Position numbers and translations under genes: made by a program. This document shows, piece after piece, positions 16,574 through 25,229 of a stretch of DNA of 64,000 bases. The stretch covers positions 1 through 64,000 of the forward strand of contig CAIVQH010000016.1 in assembly GCA_903907995.1 (NCBI GenBank). Direction: 5' to 3'. Source of the stretch: an uncultured Verrucomicrobiota bacterium (GTDB lineage: Bacteria > Verrucomicrobiota > Verrucomicrobiia > Limisphaerales > UBA9464). Within the stretch, counting starts at the first letter, position 1. Every line of letters starts with the position of its first letter. The notes under the pieces are model-generated. The model did not search any database, had not been told where the DNA came from, and was given only the letters and a program-made list of their open reading frames with translations.

Positions 16574-18748
16574 ATGAAATCCTTCTTCCTCGAACTCGTG
16601 CGGTTCTGCTTCCGCTTCCGGGCATACAACACCGAGGTTCTCTCGACGCCCGGGCCGGTATTGCTGCTGCCGAACCACACCTCGTGGCTCGACTGGCTCT
16701 TCCTCTACGTCGTCCTGGATGACGACTGGAAATTTGTGACCTCCAGCACCACCGCGCAGTCGAGCTGGCTGCATCGGAAGATCATGGTGAACGAGCGCAC
16801 CTTTCCGGTGGACACGACCTCGCCCTACGCGGTGAAGCGCATGGCAGAGTACCTGGCCACAGGCGGACGTTTGGTGCTCTTCGCCGAGGGGCGCATCTCA
16901 ATCACCGGCTCGCTGATGAAGCTCTTCGACGGTACCGGCTTCCTCGTCCACAAGACCCACGCGAAGGTCATCACGGCCTATCTGCGGGGCGCAAGCCGCG
17001 TTCATTGGGTGCGGCACAAGGGCTGGACGAAATGGTTTCCCACCGTGACCGCGCATTTCAGCCAGGTGCTCGAAGCCCCGGCGTTGCCGGAGGGGACCTC
17101 GAACACCGTCGCCCGGCAGAAACGCACCACCTGGCTGCGCGACGCGATGGTGCGGCAGCAGTTCGATACGGAGATGGAGTTTGGCCAACGCACCGTGCTG
17201 GGCGCCATCGCCGAGACGGCGGGGAACATCCCGGGCAAAATCGTGCTCGAAGATTTCACCGGGGCGGAGGTCACGTATCGTAAGCTGATGGTCGGGACCG
17301 AAGTGCTGGCGCAGGCCTTGACACCGCCTTTGCTCGGACCTGCCACCCGGGTCGGGGTGCTGCTGCCGAATATCAACGGGACACCCATTATCCTGCTCGC
17401 GCTGTGGTCGCTGGGCCGGGTGCCGGCGCTCCTGAACTTCTCGACCGGCGCGCAGGTGATGCTCCAGTGCGCGCAACTGGCCGGGCTGAAACAGATCATT
17501 ACGTCGCGGCAATTCGTGACCAAGGCGAAGCTGGACATGAGCACTTTCGCCCCCGCGGGCATCGAGCTGATCTTTCTGGAAGATGTGCGGGCGGGCATCA
17601 CCGCGACGGCCAAATTCGCCGCGCTGCTGAAGCACACCTTGAGCTGTGGCTCCGGCCTGCGCGACATCATCACCGAGGAGCGGCGCACCGAAGTCCAGTC
17701 CGACCCGGCAGTGATCCTGTTCACCTCGGGCTCCGAGGGCGTGCCCAAGGGAGTGGAGCTCACCCACGCCAACCTGCTCGCGAACATCCGCCAGGTGGAC
17801 GTCACGATGGACCTCACGGACGACGAACGGTTTTTCAACGCGATGCCGCTGTTTCACAGCTTTGGGCTCACGGCCTGCACTCTCTATCCGCTGGTGCGCG
17901 GCCTGTACGTGTTCCTTTATCCGTCCCCGCTGCATTACCGCATGGTGCCGGCGGCAGTGTATGACCGTGCCTGCACCATCATGGTGGGCACGAACACCTT
18001 TCTGAACGGCTACGCGCGCAAGGCGCATCCCTACGACTTCAGCACGGTGAAGTACCTCGTGGCCGGCGCGGAAAAGGTGCAGGAGGCCACGGCGAACATC
18101 TGGGCCCGCAAGTTCGGTGTGCGCCTGCTCGAGGGCTACGGCGCGACCGAGTGCAGCCCGGCGGTATGCCTGAACTCGCGTGTGGACGTGAAGTTCGGCT
18201 CAGTCGGCCGCTTCATGCCGGGCATGGAGTGGCGGTTGGAACCGGTCGAGGGCGTTGCCGAGGGCGGCCGGCTCTTCGTTCGCGGGCCGAACATCATGAA
18301 GGGCTACCTCAATCCAGAGCCCAACGCGGCGTTCCTCGCGCTCGGCGGCTGGTACGACACCGGCGACATGGTGCGCGTGGACGACGAGGGTTTTGTGTTC
18401 ATCCTCGGCCGGCTGAAGCGCTTCGCGAAGGTCAGCGGCGAGATGGTGAGCCTCACGGCGGTGGAAGATGCGCTGGCGGGCGCGTTCCCGCAGTTCGGCC
18501 TGCGCTGCGAGATCGCGGTGATCGCGGTCCATGACGAGGACAAGGGCGAGAAGCTCATCGCCATCACGAACGAACCCAAGCTCACCCTCGACGACCTGCG
18601 CCAGGTCATTCGCGCCAAGGGCCTTACGAACCTCTGCACGCCACGTGAAATCCGCGCCGTGCATGAGATTCCGAAGCTCGGCACTGGCAAGGTGAACCAC
18701 CGCGCGCTGATGGAACAGCTCCAGGCTGAAAGCAAACCTTCTGCATGA
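16574..18748 (+). CDS. aas: Aas-like bifunctional acyltransferase / acyl-ACP synthetase (AMP-forming ligase)
   Basis: The 724-residue protein fuses a 1-acylglycerol-phosphate-type acyltransferase (NHTSWLDWL near residue 35; FAEGRISITG near 105) with an AMP-binding acyl ligase. The ligase part shows ILFTSGSEGVPKGVE (P-loop), GYGATECSP, YDTGDMVRVDDEGF, GRLKRFAKVSGE and KLGTGKVNH (catalytic Lys). This is the architecture of Aas, which reacylates lysophosphatidylethanolamine. The frame is open upstream to 16373, but that part lies in the repeat element; the ATG at 16574 gives the proper acyltransferase N-terminus. The stop overlaps the next start. With the LplT-like gene it makes a plausible lysophospholipid salvage route. 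Confidence 0.88.
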   Translation: MKSFFLELVRFCFRFRAYNTEVLSTPGPVLLLPNHTSWLDWLFLYVVLDDDWKFVTSSTTAQSSWLHRKIMVNERTFPVDTTSPYAVKRMAEYLATGGRLVLFAEGRISITGSLMKLFDGTGFLVHKTHAKVITAYLRGASRVHWVRHKGWTKWFPTVTAHFSQVLEAPALPEGTSNTVARQKRTTWLRDAMVRQQFDTEMEFGQRTVLGAIAETAGNIPGKIVLEDFTGAEVTYRKLMVGTEVLAQALTPPLLGPATRVGVLLPNINGTPIILLALWSLGRVPALLNFSTGAQVMLQCAQLAGLKQIITSRQFVTKAKLDMSTFAPAGIELIFLEDVRAGITATAKFAALLKHTLSCGSGLRDIITEERRTEVQSDPAVILFTSGSEGVPKGVELTHANLLANIRQVDVTMDLTDDERFFNAMPLFHSFGLTACTLYPLVRGLYVFLYPSPLHYRMVPAAVYDRACTIMVGTNTFLNGYARKAHPYDFSTVKYLVAGAEKVQEATANIWARKFGVRLLEGYGATECSPAVCLNSRVDVKFGSVGRFMPGMEWRLEPVEGVAEGGRLFVRGPNIMKGYLNPEPNAAFLALGGWYDTGDMVRVDDEGFVFILGRLKRFAKVSGEMVSLTAVEDALAGAFPQFGLRCEIAVIAVHDEDKGEKLIAITNEPKLTLDDLRQVIRAKGLTNLCTPREIRAVHEIPKLGTGKVNHRALMEQLQAESKPSA

Positions 18749-19275
18749 CCGATCTGCGTGAATTCATCCGCATCCTGCTGCTGTGCGTGGTGGCCTCGGT
18801 CGCTTACGGGATTGTCCACGACCAGTTCACGGCTCATCTCTGCGTTGAGTATTTCACGGTCGCCCATCCGCCGGTCTTCGCGACGACCTCACCCCTGTTG
18901 CAGGGCTTGGGCTGGGGTGTCATCGCGACGTGGTGGGTTGGGGCCTTTTTGGGCCTCGTGCTCGCTCTATCGGCGCGTGTCGGCGGTAGGTGGAAGCTGA
19001 AGGCCAGTGAACTCGTGCGGCCAGTTTTTCTCCTGATGGCGGTTACGGCGCTGACTGCCACGGCCTGCGGATTGACCGGCTATCTGCTGTTCAAGGCGCA
19101 TCGCATTGGTATTGCCGGCTGGGAAGATGCGATCCCGCCCGAGAAGCATGCCGCGTTCTCGGCCGATATTTGGTCCCATCTGGCCAGTTACGGGATGGGT
19201 TTTGCGGGAGGTCTGTTCTTGTGCGCCCAAACCCTGTGGCGTCGTTGGCGTCTGTCCCGGGAAGGCTCCAAGTGA
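18745..19275 (+). CDS. Conserved membrane protein of unknown function
   Basis: A 176-residue protein with four probable transmembrane helices (about 8-22, 52-75, 92-113, 143-163). Between the first two lies a conserved-looking luminal/periplasmic segment HDQFTAHLCVEYFTVAHP. I recall this segment from widespread uncharacterised bacterial membrane proteins but know no function. The start overlaps the aas-like stop (ATGA) and its own stop overlaps the next GTG, so it is translationally coupled on both sides and very probably part of the lipid operon. Confidence 0.8.
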   Translation: MTDLREFIRILLLCVVASVAYGIVHDQFTAHLCVEYFTVAHPPVFATTSPLLQGLGWGVIATWWVGAFLGLVLALSARVGGRWKLKASELVRPVFLLMAVTALTATACGLTGYLLFKAHRIGIAGWEDAIPPEKHAAFSADIWSHLASYGMGFAGGLFLCAQTLWRRWRLSREGSK

Positions 19276-20375
19276 GGAAAAAGCGGAGAATCAGAAGTAT
19301 GGCAATTCTCGGCGGCGTGCTCGTTCTGGCCTTCGTGGGGCTGCGGCTGGCCTTTTTTCATGGTCCTTACCAACCAACGTCTGCGCTGCCCCCGGCCAAA
19401 CTCCTCGACCTCCACTGCCACACGGCTGGCATCGGCGCGGGCGGCAGTGGGTGCTTTGTGTCGCGGGAGCTGGAGCAGAGCTACAAGTTCAGCATTTATC
19501 TCAAGGCCTTCGGCGTGACGCGCGAGGAGCTGGCACAGCAGGGCGATTCGCTCATCATGCGCCGCATTTCCGAGCAACTCGCGGGCAGCGCCAGGGTTGG
19601 TCAGGCCATCGTGCTTGCGCTGGATGGCGTGGTGAACGATGCGGGTGAACTGGACCGGACGAACACACAGGCTTACGTCCCGAATGAGTTCGTCGCCAGC
19701 GAGACGGCGAAGTTCACCAACCTGCTCTGGGGCGCGAGCATCAATCCCTATCGCAAGGACGCCCTCGCGCGGCTCGACTGGGCTGCTGAGCACGGGGCAA
19801 AGCTGGTGAAATGGATACCCAGCACGATGCACATCGACCCGGCCGACGAACGGATCGCGCCGTTCTACCACCGCCTCGTGGAGTTGAAGCTGCCATTGCT
19901 CTGCCATGCCGGGCAGGAGCGCAGTTTCGTGGGGGCACAGGATGAACTGGCCGATCCGGTGCGGCTGGAACTTCCGCTGAAGCTCGGCGTCACGGTCATC
20001 GCCGCGCACATTGCGTCCACCGGGAAGGACGACGGCGAACGCGATACGGACCGGCTCGCCCGCATGATGGCCGCGCACACCAACCTCTATTCGGAGATCT
20101 CCTCGCTCACCCAGGCCAACAAGCTTGGTTACCTGCGTGAGGCGCTGACCCGGCCGGAATTCCGGGGGAGGCTGCTCTACGGCACTGATTTCCCGCTCAT
20201 CAATACCGCGCTCGTGTCACCGTGGTTTTATCCGCTGAACCTGACCCGGGTGCAGATGGCGAAAATCGCGGCCATTCAAAATCCCTGGGACCGCGATGTG
20301 GCGCTGAAACAGGCGCTGGGCGTGCCGCCGGATATTTTCGCCCGCGCGGATTCGCTGTTTCACGCCCGGCCATGA
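19272..20375 (+). CDS. Membrane-anchored amidohydrolase-family protein
   Basis: A 367-residue metal-dependent hydrolase with a TIM barrel (amidohydrolase 2 / TatD-like). Visible metal-site motifs are DLHCHTAG near residue 43, LPLLCHAGQE and YGTDFPL near the end. The N-terminus has a basic stretch (RKKRRIR) then a hydrophobic helix (about 11-28), so it is exported or anchored. The GTG at 19272 overlaps the previous stop (GTGA); an ATG at 19299 is the alternative. Its stop overlaps the next ATG. A Gly/Ser/Cys-containing insert (GIGAGGSGCFVS) follows the first motif. The substrate is unknown. Confidence 0.75.
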   Translation: MRKKRRIRSMAILGGVLVLAFVGLRLAFFHGPYQPTSALPPAKLLDLHCHTAGIGAGGSGCFVSRELEQSYKFSIYLKAFGVTREELAQQGDSLIMRRISEQLAGSARVGQAIVLALDGVVNDAGELDRTNTQAYVPNEFVASETAKFTNLLWGASINPYRKDALARLDWAAEHGAKLVKWIPSTMHIDPADERIAPFYHRLVELKLPLLCHAGQERSFVGAQDELADPVRLELPLKLGVTVIAAHIASTGKDDGERDTDRLARMMAAHTNLYSEISSLTQANKLGYLREALTRPEFRGRLLYGTDFPLINTALVSPWFYPLNLTRVQMAKIAAIQNPWDRDVALKQALGVPPDIFARADSLFHARP

Positions 20376-21166
20376 GCGATCTTCTGGAGCTGCGCCGGTC
20401 TGGCGACCCGGCGTTGCCGATCCTGGTTTACCTGCCCGGCTTGCATGGGGATTGGACGCTGATCAGCTCGTTTCGTAAGGCCGTCGAAGGGCGCGTCCAC
20501 TTTGTCGAGCTGGCGTATCCCCGCTCCGTGACGCTCGGCCTCGCGGATCTTGCGCGCTTGATCCTCACCGGATTGCTGGCGGAGGGCATTACCACGGGCT
20601 GGCTGCTGGCGGAGTCGTTTGGCTCACAGGTGGCGTGGGCCATACTTCAGGAAATCCAAACACCAGGCCCCCGTGGAGCGGTCCAGTTCACTCCTGCCGG
20701 ACTGATCCTCGCGGGAGGGTTTGTGCGGCATCCGGTCATTCCTGGGGTCAGGTTGGCGAGGACATTTTGCGCGGAAACGCCGCCCTGGTTTTTGCGGCTG
20801 TTTCTCTGGGCCTATCACAAGTACGCGCACTTCCGTCACCGGCGCGCACCGGAGACGCTGCGTGACATTGCGGAGTTTGTGGTACGCCGCCAGACGCCCG
20901 GCGATCGCCAGGCGATGGCCCACCGCCTGAACCTCATTGCCAAGGCCGACTTTCGTGCCCTGGCCCGCACCACTCGGCTGCCTGTGTTTTCCCTCACGGG
21001 CTTTTGGGACCCGATCGTGTTTTGGTGGCCGGTGCGTGCGTGGCTGCGCCGCGAGTGCCCGGCCTTACGGGGCGACCGCCTGCTCTTCTGGGCCGATCAT
21101 ACCGTGCTCGCCACCCAGCCCGACGCCTCCGCCCAACAGGTGCTTACCTGGATGGGGCCGCGCTGA
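20372..21166 (+). CDS. Alpha/beta hydrolase
   Basis: The 264-residue protein has an alpha/beta-hydrolase layout: VYLPGLHGDW (oxyanion-hole strand) near residue 20, a nucleophile elbow LAESFGSQVAW near 85, and the late LTGFWDPIVFWW and WADHTVLATQP supplying a likely Asp and His. The elbow is AESFG rather than the usual GxSxG. The ATG at 20372 overlaps the amidohydrolase stop, making it the last gene of the run that began at 12981. A lipase or thioesterase role would suit the lipid cluster, but that is inference. Confidence 0.75.
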   Translation: MSDLLELRRSGDPALPILVYLPGLHGDWTLISSFRKAVEGRVHFVELAYPRSVTLGLADLARLILTGLLAEGITTGWLLAESFGSQVAWAILQEIQTPGPRGAVQFTPAGLILAGGFVRHPVIPGVRLARTFCAETPPWFLRLFLWAYHKYAHFRHRRAPETLRDIAEFVVRRQTPGDRQAMAHRLNLIAKADFRALARTTRLPVFSLTGFWDPIVFWWPVRAWLRRECPALRGDRLLFWADHTVLATQPDASAQQVLTWMGPR

Positions 21167-21193
21167 CGGGCAACGGCCCGCCTGCCCGGCCAT

Positions 21194-21217
21194 TGGCTCA
21201 CTGGCTCACTGGCTCAC
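21194..21217. repeat. Three tandem copies of the 8-mer TGGCTCAC
   Basis: Three perfect 8-nt units lie in the short gap between convergent genes and touch the 3' end of the cupin gene. A related word, ACTGGCTT, is iterated at 44715-44746. Confidence 0.7.
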
Positions 21218-21543
21218 GCCACCGTCAGCGGACCGTCGAAGATCGTCAGGCTTACGACTTCACCGCGCGCGACGTGCGGACCATGACGCTCACCCTTGGG
21301 AGCAAAGAAGCAGGTGCCCGGACCGTAGGTGACGCCTTCCTCCTCCCATTCGCCGCTGAGCACGTAGGCCGTCTCATTCGCTTGCGGGTGGATATGCGCC
21401 GGCACGGTCACGTCCGCCGCAAACTTCCGGAGCACGGTAACGCCGCCGGTGGCCGGGTTACGATGCAGCAGCTTCAGCTCGACGCCAGGGTAGGGGCCGG
21501 GCTGCCATGGTTTGTCGGCGGCGAGGGTGACGTGTTGGAACAT
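21214..21543 (-). CDS. Small cupin protein (ChrR-like cupin)
   Basis: A single-domain cupin of 109 residues. The metal-binding pattern is visible as PAHIHPQANETAYVLSGEW (motif 1) followed by GTCFFAPKGERHGPH (motif 2). This layout is like ChrR-type cupins, often sugar or metal sensors or small oxygenases; nothing indicates the substrate. I set the start at the ATG at 21543 because homologous sequence begins there; 17 upstream codons look spurious. It is convergent with the alpha/beta hydrolase and divergent from miaE, 95 bases away. Confidence 0.8.
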   Translation of the reverse strand: MFQHVTLAADKPWQPGPYPGVELKLLHRNPATGGVTVLRKFAADVTVPAHIHPQANETAYVLSGEWEEEGVTYGPGTCFFAPKGERHGPHVARGEVVSLTIFDGPLTVA

Positions 21544-21638
21544 CGGCCAAAAATACAGGAGATGGGAGTTGGGAGAAAGGAGATGGTGCCGCATCCAATC
21601 TCCTGTCGGCTCATTCCGAAACCGCGTATCTTTGGGCC

Positions 21639-22211
21639 GTGCTTCTGTTCCGCGAAAAGATTCCGGCCGACTGGCTGCCGAAGGTGAAGGCGAACCTGCC
21701 TTCGGTGCTGGTCGATCACGCCCATCTGGAGCGCAAGGCGGCGACGACGGCTCTGAATCTGGAGAAGTTCCGCCAGCTTTTTGAACAGGTGCATGAGCTG
21801 AACGCCATCGCCATTGAGGAACTCCAGCACTTCGAGCTGGTGCTTCAACTCCTCAAGGCGCGCGGCATCCCTTTCAGTGAGCCACGACCGAGCGCGTGGA
21901 TCAAAGGGCTCATGAAGTCCGTACGTGGCGGCATCCATGGCCAGGTTATCGACCACCTCATCTGCTGCGCACTGATCGAAGGGCGGAGCTGTGAGAAATT
22001 CCAGATTCTCGGCGAGGCGCTGCGCGACGATGAGCCGGAACTGGCCACGTTTTATCGCAGCCTGGTGGAGTCCGAGGGCAACCACTACGCCACCTACCTG
22101 ATCATGGCCCGGCACATTGATCTGGCGGAGACGGAGCGTCGGCTGGACTGGTATCTCGATCTCGACGCGGAGCTGATGCGGCAGCCGAATCCGGAGCCTA
22201 TCCTGCATTAA
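21639..22211 (+). CDS. miaE: tRNA-(ms2io6A37)-hydroxylase MiaE
   Basis: The 190-residue product is the di-iron hydroxylase that converts ms2i6A37 of tRNA to ms2io6A37. Ferritin-like helices carry the iron ligands: DHAHLERKAA near residue 28, IAIEELQHFELV near 60, CALIEGRSCEKF near 113 and ESEGNHYATYL near 145. The start is GTG at 21639. The length matches the family. MiaE needs oxygen, like the CarF-type desaturase, consistent with an organism exposed to oxygen. Confidence 0.92.
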   Translation: MLLFREKIPADWLPKVKANLPSVLVDHAHLERKAATTALNLEKFRQLFEQVHELNAIAIEELQHFELVLQLLKARGIPFSEPRPSAWIKGLMKSVRGGIHGQVIDHLICCALIEGRSCEKFQILGEALRDDEPELATFYRSLVESEGNHYATYLIMARHIDLAETERRLDWYLDLDAELMRQPNPEPILH

Positions 22212-22319
22212 GCTTCGAATTTCGAGTTTCGAATCTCGAGTGGCAAATCGCGAGCAAGGCGAGCGACGAAAAATCCGTCCGGCATCCAGCATCCAGGAGC
22301 TGGCATCCTGGCCGCAACT
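22212..22319. repeat. TTCGA-word repeat between convergent genes
   Basis: The segment 22214-22240 iterates TTCGAATTTCGAG-like words and is largely self-complementary. It lies just after the miaE stop; the neighbouring gene is convergent. A similar word appears at 56291-56306. Confidence 0.5.
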
Positions 22320-22772
22320 TTACCAGAGGAAGGACCTGGTCTCAGCGAGCTCCGTGTCGCCGTCGAGCAGGGTCACACGCCAGGCCTGGACCTCACCGGA
22401 GTCCTTGTAGGTCTGGCCGTCGAGCGTCAGGCCGGTCCAGCCGCCGTGGAAGAGGCCGACCTTCACCGGAGATTCCAGCACGATGGGCTGGGTGAGCGGC
22501 CGGTTCGCGGTGCGGAGCTGGATGCGGAGCTTCAGGTGCGATGCGTCGGTGACGTGGACCTTCCACTGGACGTCGTAGCGCAGGCCCGAGATCCGGTCCG
22601 GATGTTTCCGGAGTTCGGCCTGGTAGGCGTCCCGCTCGAAGAGGCTGGGCGAGAGCGAATGCCGGCCTTTCTGATCCAGCAGGTGTGGCAGTACCTTGAG
22701 AATTTTTCCATCGGCAGCGAGGGCCGCCGAGCCGATCAGCCAGAAAGCCAACAGAAGGAGCGGTCGGAACAT
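22320..22772 (-). CDS. Secreted protein of unknown function
   Basis: A 150-residue protein with a clear Sec signal (LLLLAFWLIGSAALAA, cleavage about residue 20). The mature part looks like a small beta-sandwich: alternating polar/hydrophobic strands such as VQWKVHVTDASHLKLRIQL, ending in FLW. I recognise no family. It lies 4 bases after the stop of the preceding minus-strand gene for another secreted protein, so the two are probably cotranscribed. Confidence 0.7.
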   Translation of the reverse strand: MFRPLLLLAFWLIGSAALAADGKILKVLPHLLDQKGRHSLSPSLFERDAYQAELRKHPDRISGLRYDVQWKVHVTDASHLKLRIQLRTANRPLTQPIVLESPVKVGLFHGGWTGLTLDGQTYKDSGEVQAWRVTLLDGDTELAETRSFLW

Positions 22773-22776
22773 GCGT

Positions 22777-23859
22777 TTAGAAATCGCGGACCGGTCGGGG
22801 CAGGACCCCCGGCTGCGCCTGCATGATCAGGTCCGGGCGTTTGGGCTGCGGTGCCGGAGTGAAAAACGGCTGCTGGGAAAAGGTGGAAACCCGAGCGGGA
22901 GCCAAAGCCGCAGGGCGGGACGAGGCAAAGCTGCCCAGCACCCCCGCAACGCTGGAGATCGCGTTCGGATCACGACCGAGGATGTTACGCAGATCGTCCT
23001 GATGGGTGTTTCGCTGCCCAAACGGTTCAGTGACGCTGGAAAACGCCGAGGGTCCCGATGGCCCGGTGAAGGCGTTTGGCAGGGAGAAAATCTGGCCAAT
23101 ACGGGCGGCCGAACGGGCGGCAATGGCCGCCTGAGTGTCAGATGTGTCCTTGTCCGCGTCCTGATCCTTGTCCTTGTCGTCCTGTCGCCCCGAACCGAAC
23201 CCGCCTGCGGATTTCTTGCTCACGTTCGCCCGCTCAAAAGGATCACTGAAGTATGCCTGCGAAGCATCCTTGTCCGCGCCGCCCTTTCCCGAGCCTTTGC
23301 GCGAGGAGGTGGAAGACAGCATTTTGTCGTCCGACAATTGGTCCGGCGTGGCCGAAGGGTCATCCGCGTTGTCCTGATCCTTCTGCCGACGGGTTTCCTT
23401 CTGCCTGTCCTGCTTGCCGTCGGAATCGCTGTTCAAAAAGCGCTTTTCGAGGGCGGTCCGGCGGCTGTTTACGACCTCTTCAAAGGGATCCTCCTCCTTT
23501 TCCTTGCCCGCCTCGGACAGCTTGTTGCTGCCACTGATGAGCCAGTTTTTCTTGCGGTCCCACTCCTGCAGAATGCGGGCCCGGGTCTTGGAGTCGATCT
23601 GCAGGGCGTTCTGTGGCGGGCTGTAGGAAGGGGGCAGGGCCACTCCAGATGAAGGTCCTCTGGAATCGGAATGGCCGAAGATGCTGATCTCCTTCTCGAT
23701 GTCCCGGGGGTGAATCGGGGCGAGCGAGGAAGCGGTCTGGTTCGTCGTCGCGCTGTAATCGACTTTTTCCCAGGCGCCCGCTGTGAACGCCATAAGCCCC
23801 GCCGCCAGCGCGAGCGTCGCGCGGCCCGTACGGGTCAGTTGGTTCAGCGGCCAATGCAT
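22777..23859 (-). CDS. Secreted, largely disordered protein of unknown function
   Basis: The 360-residue product has an N-terminal signal (LALAAGLMAFTAGA). A highly charged, low-complexity middle (about 115-250) is rich in Lys, Asp and Ser (DKDKDQDADKDTSD), and a Pro/Ala/Phe-rich C-terminus ends in VLPRPVRDF. Such composition suggests an intrinsically disordered periplasmic or surface protein. No domain is recognised. The downstream gene encodes a small secreted protein 4 bases away. The reverse strand also carries long open frames, but signal peptide and coupling favour this one. Confidence 0.65.
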   Translation of the reverse strand: MHWPLNQLTRTGRATLALAAGLMAFTAGAWEKVDYSATTNQTASSLAPIHPRDIEKEISIFGHSDSRGPSSGVALPPSYSPPQNALQIDSKTRARILQEWDRKKNWLISGSNKLSEAGKEKEEDPFEEVVNSRRTALEKRFLNSDSDGKQDRQKETRRQKDQDNADDPSATPDQLSDDKMLSSTSSRKGSGKGGADKDASQAYFSDPFERANVSKKSAGGFGSGRQDDKDKDQDADKDTSDTQAAIAARSAARIGQIFSLPNAFTGPSGPSAFSSVTEPFGQRNTHQDDLRNILGRDPNAISSVAGVLGSFASSRPAALAPARVSTFSQQPFFTPAPQPKRPDLIMQAQPGVLPRPVRDF

Positions 23860-23902
23860 GCTTAGTCCCTAGCGGAGTCAGACCACGGCGTCAAAGCCGC
23901 GT

Positions 23903-24949
23903 TCAACCCAATTTTGCCCGCAACGCCCGGGCGACCTCCAAGAAGGCCTGGGCCGGAGCGCTGTCCGGGGCCGAGACCACGATCGGGATGCCCCGGTCCC
24001 CGCCTTCGCGAATGGCCGTGAACAGGGGGATTTCCCCCAGAAACGGCACGCCCTTGCGCGCCGCCTCGGCCTTGCCGCCACCGTGGCCGAAGATTTCCAG
24101 CCGCGTGCCGTCCGGGGCCGTGAAATAGCTCATGTTCTCCACGAGGCCGAGGATGGGCACGTTCACCTTCTCGAACATGGCCACGCCCTTGCGCACGACG
24201 CCGAGGGATGCCTCCTGCGGGGTGGTGACGATCACGCCGCCATCGAGTGGAACGATCTGGCAGAGCGAGAGCTGCGCGTCGCCGGTCCCGGGGGGGAGAT
24301 CCACCAGCAGATAATCGAGCGTGCCCCAGTCCACCTGGTGGATGAACTGCTGGATTGTCTTTTGAATCATTGGCCCGCGCCAGATGACCGGCTGGTCGTC
24401 CGTGATGAGGAAGCCCATGCTCATGAGCTTCACGCCGTGGGCGACTGGCGGGATCAGCTTCTCGTCCTCCGTGAGGCCGGGACGCTCGTTCAGCCCCATC
24501 ATCAGCGGGATGCTCGGGCCGTAGATGTCACAGTCCAGCAGGCCGACCCTGGCTCCCAGGAACTGCAGGGCACAGGCGAGGTTCACCGAGCAGGTGGATT
24601 TGCCGACGCCGCCCTTGCCGGAGGCGACCGCGACGATGCGGGCGAGCCCGGGAATCTTGGTTTTGGCCCCGAGTCCCGGGGCGGCAGCCGCAGCTTGCTG
24701 GGGCGTGGGCACCCGCAACTGGATATGGGCATCGGTCAGGCCTTCGATGCGGTCGCGCAGGGCGAGCCGGGCGGCATCGGCAATCTGCTCGCCGAGTTCC
24801 TGGTTTGGCGTGGTCAGCTCGATGAGCACGCCCACGGCCATGCCGTCGATCTGGATGTCCTTCACCAGGCCGAACGACACGATGTCGCGGCTGTATCCCG
24901 GGTATTTCACCGTCTTCAGGACGGCGAGAACTGCGTCTTGCGAAAGCAT
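23903..24949 (-). CDS. mrp: Mrp/ApbC-family iron-sulfur carrier ATPase without the usual CxxC
   Basis: The 348-residue protein has an N-terminal MIP18-like domain (about 1-85), an Ala/Pro-rich linker, and a deviant Walker A P-loop ATPase: VASGKGGVGKST near residue 122, LLDCDIYGPSIP, LLVDLPPGTGDAQ and VTTPQEASL. Mrp/ApbC proteins carry Fe-S clusters to apoproteins. The bridging-cluster CxxC that usually follows VENMSYF is replaced by TAPDGTR, so no cysteine pair is present there. Some bacterial Mrp proteins also lack it. It may work differently from ApbC; the isc operon is 10 kb away. Confidence 0.88.
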   Translation of the reverse strand: MLSQDAVLAVLKTVKYPGYSRDIVSFGLVKDIQIDGMAVGVLIELTTPNQELGEQIADAARLALRDRIEGLTDAHIQLRVPTPQQAAAAAPGLGAKTKIPGLARIVAVASGKGGVGKSTCSVNLACALQFLGARVGLLDCDIYGPSIPLMMGLNERPGLTEDEKLIPPVAHGVKLMSMGFLITDDQPVIWRGPMIQKTIQQFIHQVDWGTLDYLLVDLPPGTGDAQLSLCQIVPLDGGVIVTTPQEASLGVVRKGVAMFEKVNVPILGLVENMSYFTAPDGTRLEIFGHGGGKAEAARKGVPFLGEIPLFTAIREGGDRGIPIVVSAPDSAPAQAFLEVARALRAKLG

Positions 24950-25229
24950 GGCGGGAGGTTAGCCACAGAGGCATCCGGGACGCAGAGAAAACTTTTGTCC
25001 ACGGTGGACCCAGCGAGGGCAGGGGCAACGCCCCACCCGCAACAGCTTCCGAAGACTGGGACAGGCCCGGATGACCGGAGGTCCGTATGGAGAGTCTCGT
25101 CGGTGCGGGGGAAGCGGGAAGCTGGGCAGGCCGAACCGTCCCCTTTCGAAATCGCTCACGGGGCTGCGACGGGAGAAGTTGTCGCTTTATATCGGGGCCC
25201 CTCCCTAATTATGGTGGGCCTGCTTCGAC
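24950..25229. other. Divergent intergenic region
   Basis: This 280-base region separates the divergent mrp and transglutaminase genes and must hold both promoters. A short palindrome GTCCACGGTGGAC lies at 24996-25008, and an A/T-rich GCTTTATATC occurs about 45 bases upstream of the plus-strand start. I see no gene or RNA. Confidence 0.4.
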
